64,000 nt of DNA from Gymnothorax reevesii (Eukaryota; Chordata; Actinopteri; Anguilliformes; Muraenidae). The stretch is taken from positions 33,968,930 to 34,032,929 of the forward strand of contig CM056588.1 of NCBI GenBank assembly GCA_029721435.1. The letters are read 5' to 3'. The first letter of the stretch is position 1, and each line of letters begins with the position of its first letter. The translations under genes were made by a program, and so were the position numbers. This document shows, piece by piece, positions 58,476 to 64,000 of this stretch. The notes beneath the pieces are model-generated. The model made no database searches. It saw only the letters and a program-made list of their open reading frames with translations, and was not told the DNA's origin.

Positions 58476-60016
58476 AATTGGACCTGCTGATTGACCACTC
58501 TGGAAAACCGGAAAACTAGGCCCTTAAGAACCCTGCTTTGAGGAACGGGGCCGGCTATGGTTCACTCCACAGATATTCTTGTCTGTGTTTAAAATTTAGG
58601 ACGTTGGCATCCACGGGTGAAATGTAAGTCATGGGTCAATAAAACTTCCCTTCTCATGCACCTCAAGGTACATGAAACATTCGCACCGGTGCTGCAGCCA
58701 CAGTTTTACTGGAGACAGCCACAGCGATGATCACTTTGGGCCCTGGAGAGTAACTTACAGGAAACTATGCAATAAAGTTCTAGAACATCCTCTCCTCAGA
58801 AGGGGCAAAGTGTTCTCTGTTGCGATAAAAGGTAGAGAGACGGGGTCCAGCAGACCAGCGAATCGGAAGAGAGGAATGAAGGAGGAGAGGAGGAGAGATG
58901 CGTGTGGATGAATGAAGGAAGAATTGTCTCTGAGCCGTGTGACACTCCGTCAGGATGAGTACTGAAGATTAGACAGAGAGGGGGGGTGGGGTCAGAGGGT
59001 GGGGGTGCAATTAAAGAGTGCCCAGAGCAACGATGGCCCAGACAGAGTGCACTCAGTGTCCCTAATTAAATCCTGTATCAGACACCTGCCCTTTCACCCC
59101 CCCGCCTCCTCTTCATCACACGAGGCAGGCCACGAGAAGCACTCCTCAGCCCGGTTTTATTGCCGCACCGCGGCCATTTTCAAGACATGTCATTTTATAG
59201 ACACTCTGGCCCGATTTTGCCAGAAATGGGATTCGAGGGTCACGAGGCTGAAGATTACAGCCCCAACATACATCGTCCTAAGCAATCACACACACACTCC
59301 ACACCCGCGCACACACTCCACGCCAGATTAAAGGTAGTGAACATAAGTCAGTCAGTCTTTCCTACTCTTGGGAAATCGAGGGGAAGTTGTACTTTAAATC
59401 CAATTATTCACACATTAGGACAAAGGAACTAATGACACAAAAATGCAACTAATTTACAGAACTGATAATACACCTGAGAGATACGGCCAAGTTAGCAAGC
59501 AAGAATGACTGTGGGGAGATGTTCATATCCTCAGTGCACATGCAATGAAGGTTTCATCCGCAGTACTTTGCATGTTGCAGAGAACACATTCAGGAACTTA
59601 AGAAATAACCTGCAATTCATGCCCTCCTTAACATCTACGGGGATTTACATCTGGTTCAAGTTTATTCTGAGGTCGATGCAAACTACTACCTTGATCACTT
59701 CAGATTTAAATCTGATATGAATGGCAATGAAAACAATACCATTGCTGAGAAGATGCATTTTGCCCAAAATACAGTGGAATGACTCGAAAATAGTCTCCGT
59801 GTGGACTGAGACGACGGCAGTATAAAACCGCAGAAGAAGACTGCTGCGCCACAGTCAGCTGTGACACCTTATACCATCAGTGCTAAAGGAGGCCGAAGCG
59901 TTTGACCAGTCATTCGCTCTGCGCGAGCCGCAAAATGTGGCTTCTGCATGAGAAAACAGAAGGGGAACCAGGAGAGGCAGAGAGAAAGAGAGTGAGAGAG
60001 AAACAGGCTGCAGAAC

Positions 60017-60021
<5 letters not shown>
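58476..60021. other. Unique non-coding DNA
   Basis: No exon is recognised. A short CACACA-rich piece lies at 59285-59322. Confidence 0.5.

Positions 60022-60062
<41 letters not shown>
60022..60062 (+). repeat. (GA)n microsatellite
   Basis: Pure GA run of 41 bp inside a purine-rich segment (59970-60062). Confidence 0.97.
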
Positions 60063-60065
<3 letters not shown>

Positions 60066-61344
60066 TGATTGGGATAAGAGTAGTAACAAAGCTGAAGTAA
60101 ATTTAAAAAAGGGAAAAAAAAGAGCAGGTAATGGATATTGGTTTGAAATCACCACCCTCGTTTTCATTGGATGGAGGCAGTTTTCACTAATGAAGCCTGA
60201 CATCCCATTTCAGTGTGGCTTCATGGCCACAGCAATCCACCCCCCACCTGTCAGGTCTCCCACCTTCCTGTAAACCAGGAGCCGCGGAAAAGTTACAGCC
60301 CCAGAAAGTGTAACTACCGCCCATTTTCTGCTTATTTAACACCCAATCTCACTTCAAAGTCAGTAATGGCGAAATGGCTTTCCTCAGATCGAACACTCCG
60401 GTCTCCCACTCCTCTCCAGAGCTACGCAATTAGTCGACAGCCCCTCGAGCCCCGAACTGTCAGCCACTCCGACTAACATGCAATCCAACACGAACGACTG
60501 CACTGGGAAACAAGCCGACACATGCAGCTTATTTGACCGGAAATGAGCCTCAAAGTGTGTCAATTAGACAGCGAGCAATTAATGTTTCACCAGGTGATAC
60601 CTAGTGAGATGCTGTGTGTATAATCTATGTGTATAATTATGTAATCATATGGGAATAAATGAATGAAGAGATGTCTTTTCGCATTGCAAGTACAAGTATC
60701 TCATCACTTGGTGATCTACTCGGTTCCCTGTAGCAAAGACCAGCCACTGATTTCTCTCAAAAACATTAATGATGCAGAAATCTATACCATAATGGATATT
60801 TGATAAAAACAATTGTTTTTAATAATGATAATCATATCCAAATATTTGTATCATCAATTACATTTATTACATCAAAAAATTAAGACAATATTTGATGCTG
60901 GGGTTCAGGAGGACATATGTCAATACACACTGACAAAACAAGGAAAATTCTAAAATGTGCTAAGGTGCATTTTTATTTTATATTTATTTATTTATTTATT
61001 ATTATTCATAATTGTACTTGTTCCAGGAGAAAGTAGAATATTAGAGGCCCTGTGTCAAGGGGAATTTTTACCAGCTACTTGCTCTAGCATTGCGACATGT
61101 AACAGAAAACAAATATCTGAAATATCAACAGAAATATCAACAAATATCTGCCCAGGTCAGCTGTCCGTGCAAAAATTCAACATGAATTATAACTGTTGGT
61201 GATGCCTGCATCCCAAGCAGAGGGAAGCATTTTATTATTGATTAAAAATAAAGAATCAATGCACAGACTTCTGGGAGACAGACGCTGAGCTACACTGCTT
61301 GACTTCGCCAAAGGAGGCACAACACTATTGCTGGAGAGATTCTC
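60063..61344. other. Unique non-coding DNA
   Basis: AT-rich with a TTTA/TTA low-complexity piece at 60970-61010. No gene. Confidence 0.5.
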
Positions 61345-61577
61345 TCTCGTAGGTTTTCACTGCAACCCCAACAAAGCACAGCTCATCCAACAGCCAGAGC
61401 AGGGCTGCCAAACCCTGCGCCCGGAGTTCATCCACCCTGTAAGCCCACACTCCAACCCTAACAAAACACACCTCAATCAAAAGCTAGAGATCTCAGAGCT
61501 GCAAATTAGTTGAAATTAGGGTTGCAGTGAAACCCTACAGAATCTCAGATCTCCAGGAAGAGGGTTGGACAGATCTG
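61345..61577. mobile_element. hAT-type MITE remnants, one nearly complete and one fragment
   Basis: The inner unit (61400-61577) begins CAGGGCTGCCAAACCCTG and ends, reverse-complemented, CAGATCTGTCCAACCCTC. Its arms are imperfect inverted repeats of about 50 bp sharing ACTCCAACCC / ACTGCAACCC and CCTGTA-G words. To its left, 61345-61399 (GTAGGTTTTCACTGCAACCCC) is a second fragment of the same family in the same orientation as the inner unit's left arm. The layout matches a very common fish hAT MITE with 'CAACCCTGTTCCTGGAG...CACTCCAACCC' arms. No 8-bp target duplication is visible. Confidence 0.68.
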
Positions 61578-61839
61578 CACCGTAGTGTCGCCCGAAACGA
61601 GAACTGAAGAGTTCAACTCCGTGGCTAAATATGGATAAATCTCTCCTGCATCAAACACCATATCATAAACGAACAAGAGCCATCAGGAGATGGCATATCC
61701 CACCGGCCCCACAAATTAAAAGAATGAAAATGCCACCTGCTCCAGAAACAAACCATACCTCCTAAAATTCCACGTTCAAAATATTTCCATGGAAACCAGA
61801 AAAAATATTAAATTCATCAATTTCGGATTAGCAAAAGGT
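61578..61839. other. Unique or old-repeat non-coding DNA
   Basis: Nothing firmly recognised. Confidence 0.4.
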
Positions 61840-61980
61840 ACCACTTCAGGTCATGATTAATGAGCCCACCAAGTTTTGTTCAAAAAATATTGAACGGTTT
61901 TCAAGTTATCCTCCATTAAAGAAATGGTCACAGATGGACGGACAACCACACTCATGACTATATCCCCCTGCATCAAATGA
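61840..61980 (+). repeat. Candidate interspersed-repeat fragment
   Basis: The order GGTCATGATTAATGAGCCCACC, TTGAACGGTTTTCAAGTTAT, GATGGACGGACAACCAC and ATATCCCCCTGC is a layout I recall from an unclassified fish repeat. The fragment has no clear termini. Confidence 0.42.
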
Positions 61981-63139
61981 TAATCGTCAGTATTTAATAA
62001 CTACACAGTCCAAGAAGGGATGCAGGCACAAGGCAAAATCATTGAGCATGTTTGAACCATTCACTGTAACCAAATGACTGATCTCTCAAACACATGAACA
62101 TAGGGTCATAAAAGCTATGTGACACTTTCAGTGAAAACAGGACCAGAGATAAAACATCTCCCCTTCCAATGCTTCTCTTCCTGTTCTCTGGCATTCAGAG
62201 CGAGGCCTTGAAATACCCAATATGTACAATAATATGGAGTATAATATTGCTTCCAGGGAACCAGATTTGTTCCAGAAAATTGTGCTACCAGACTATAAAT
62301 GTCATCTTTTACCCAACATGATATGAATTACTATTCCCACCATGTGAGCCCAATCTACTTAAGCTGAACTATCATTCCTTAACTTCAGATTCCCCCTGAC
62401 CTCCGGGGAGGCTGTTTGACATCTTGTCTTTCGGTGGAGTACCTGGGAGATGATTCTTCAAACCAGGTTTCAAGCACAAAAATTCTATTTAACAGGGGAG
62501 AAGGAAGGCACATTCACTCAATTCTGTACTGACATCATCGCTGGATCTATCCACCTGAGATGCATCAGAAATACTTTCTAACAAAGGTCTCCTATCTGTG
62601 CAGTTACTTCTGCTAGTTAGACAGTTCTCCCAGTCACAGGGTGCAAAGGAACAGTAGGCTTTGGAAGTCTTATGAATTTTTTGTTCAAAAATCCAAGTCA
62701 GCTTCATAAAACTTTACCGCTTCCAATTACCAGTTGCCATTTTTATGTAAAGATTTAAGCTAGAAAATTCTCCACGCGTGAACGCTCACAACCTGAAGAT
62801 AAAGCAATTGAGCTGAAGCAGAGCGGGGCAATAAGTGAAAAATGTGTCGAAACCGACTGTATAAGTCTAAACAGACCTAACTCAGCACGTCAGTACTTTA
62901 ATAATGTTCAATGAATGTGCATTAGCAAGTCATTCTGTGTTTAATGTTGTTCTTAAATTATTTTTAATACTCACAACATGTGCAATATTTATTTATAAAA
63001 AACTTTTAGCTTAGCACATTTAATGCACCCTCTAAAAGATCAAAATAGACTTCTGAGCCGTGCATTAATCCCAAAATTAATGTGAAAGGTTAAAAAAAAA
63101 TAATTTGAGATAACATTGAGAAATAACCCTGATATTGAT
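61981..63139. other. Unique AT-rich DNA
   Basis: No exon or element is recognised. Confidence 0.5.
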
Positions 63140-63922
63140 TTGAGATCATATCGCCCAGCTCAGAAAGAGGACAATAACTTAAACTGGACTGTCAGTCGCC
63201 CGCAACTCGACGTGTATCCCTGGATGCCCGACGTCCAAAAACGCCAATCACTCCCAAAAATCAATAGGCATCATCACCTTGCCACATGCAAGGTGCACAC
63301 CTTCAAGCTATTAAGAATTGTGACCTATGGTGCGCTAGCAAAATATCTCTACAGATGCGGGAGTGGGGGCATCCGAAGAATGGGGGGGGATCCGAAGTAT
63401 CCCCAAATCATCATCCGGACAAACAATAAAAGCCACAAAAAAGAAGCATTCACACAGTTCACACAAAGGCTATGAACATCCGCATAGGTGGCAAAGCCCG
63501 AGCAGTAACTCTCCATTTAAAATAGTGTGAGAAGTCTGCCTCTCTAATCGTCACTGAAGAGCCTGCAAGTGTATTCATTCGTGAACCGTTCCCCAAGACT
63601 CACCTCGCCTTTGTCAATCAAAGAGGAGCCTTAGAGGCCAGGGCTCTGTTAGTTGATCTGCATGAGATAAACAGCAGGCCACTGATGGGCAGAGCAGACA
63701 GAAATTTGCCTGAACAAAGACCTGAAACCTTAATAAAGGTCCCAGACATCTAATAACCCACAGGCTCTCTCAGGAGTCAGACTCCACCGAAGCTGCCTGT
63801 CCTGCTGCTCAGATTCAGCCAGGAACTAATACACACTTTATTCCTCCCTGAAGAGAAGAGTGGAGCTTTCAGAGCACAAAACCCGTCTGCACACACTGCA
63901 GGCGAGCCCAAACACAGGCGTG
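63140..63922. other. Non-coding DNA, perhaps old repeats
   Basis: CATATCGCCCAGCTC at 63148-63162 resembles the right end of the hAT MITE at 25813-26161 (CATATCGCCCAGCCC), but no left end is seen. The remainder, including a G-rich segment near 63360-63395, is unassigned. Confidence 0.35.
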
Positions 63923-63951
63923 TGTCTGTGCGTATGTGTGTGTGTGTGTGT
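63923..63951 (+). repeat. (TG)n microsatellite
   Basis: TG run followed by a G8 run (63954-63961). The window ends shortly after without a gene. Confidence 0.93.
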
Positions 63952-64000
63952 ATGGGGGGGGTTATAATCGATTTCCACCGACATTTCACTGTCACTCTCT

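Noticed and set aside
63148..63162. CATATCGCCCAGCTC, like the right end of the hAT MITE at 25813-26161
   Set aside because: Only about 13 matching bases and no left end, so it could be chance or a very old fragment.
1..64000. CRISPR arrays, rRNA, prokaryotic operons or phage
   Set aside because: No regularly spaced repeats with unique spacers, no rRNA signature, and the composition is plainly vertebrate nuclear DNA.

Overview
This window looks like nuclear DNA from a ray-finned (teleost-type) fish. It is dense in (CA)n/(TG)n and (GA)n microsatellites. Its recognisable mobile elements are of kinds typical of fish: tRNA-derived SINEs, an L2-type LINE tail, Tc1-like transposons, hAT- and piggyBac-type MITEs, and solo LTRs. 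I found no convincing protein-coding exon, rRNA, functional tRNA, known microRNA or CRISPR array on either strand. The longest open frame is 179 codons including the stop (20452-20988) and resembles no protein I know. The window therefore reads as a large intron or an intergenic 'gene desert'. Coding content is limited to transposon relics.

Layout. 1-5 kb: a solo LTR (639-1122) with a 4-bp target duplication, an L2-type LINE 3' end (about 1620-2015), a 56-bp minisatellite (2812-3036) and a minus-strand SINE (about 4805-4978). 5-15 kb: mostly unique AT-rich DNA with (CA)n/(TG)n clusters and a piggyBac-type MITE (10938-11310). 15-23 kb: a Tc1-like transposase relic (15741-15919) and a larger Tc1-like element (about 21530-22952) interrupted by a hAT MITE (21945-22140). 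23-35 kb: a well-bounded hAT MITE (25813-26161), GC-rich and motif-rich unique stretches near 24.5-25 kb and 27.5-28.4 kb that could be conserved regulatory DNA, and a dense microsatellite belt at 28.5-30 kb. 35-46 kb: a second piggyBac-MITE copy (38493-38600), an unassigned inverted-repeat element (39309-39879), a SINE with 17-bp target duplications (42590-42782), a degenerate CCTTAA-rich repeat (43735-44110), a G18 run and a long polypurine tract. 46-64 kb: mostly unique DNA with AC-rich belts, a 1,016-bp putative solo LTR (53894-54909), a 667-bp solo LTR (57062-57728) apparently inserted in an older repeat, and MITE remnants near 61.4 kb.

The mobile elements can be partly ordered in time: a hAT MITE landed inside an already resident Tc1 copy, and a solo LTR probably landed inside an older interspersed repeat. 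No operon-like or pathway relationship exists here. If the window has a host function it is most likely cis-regulatory, carried by the repeat-poor stretches that hold homeodomain- and POU-type motifs. That is inference and needs cross-species alignment. I saw no evidence for a new gene system. The most novel-looking items are the inverted-repeat element at 39309-39879 and the delineated LTRs.
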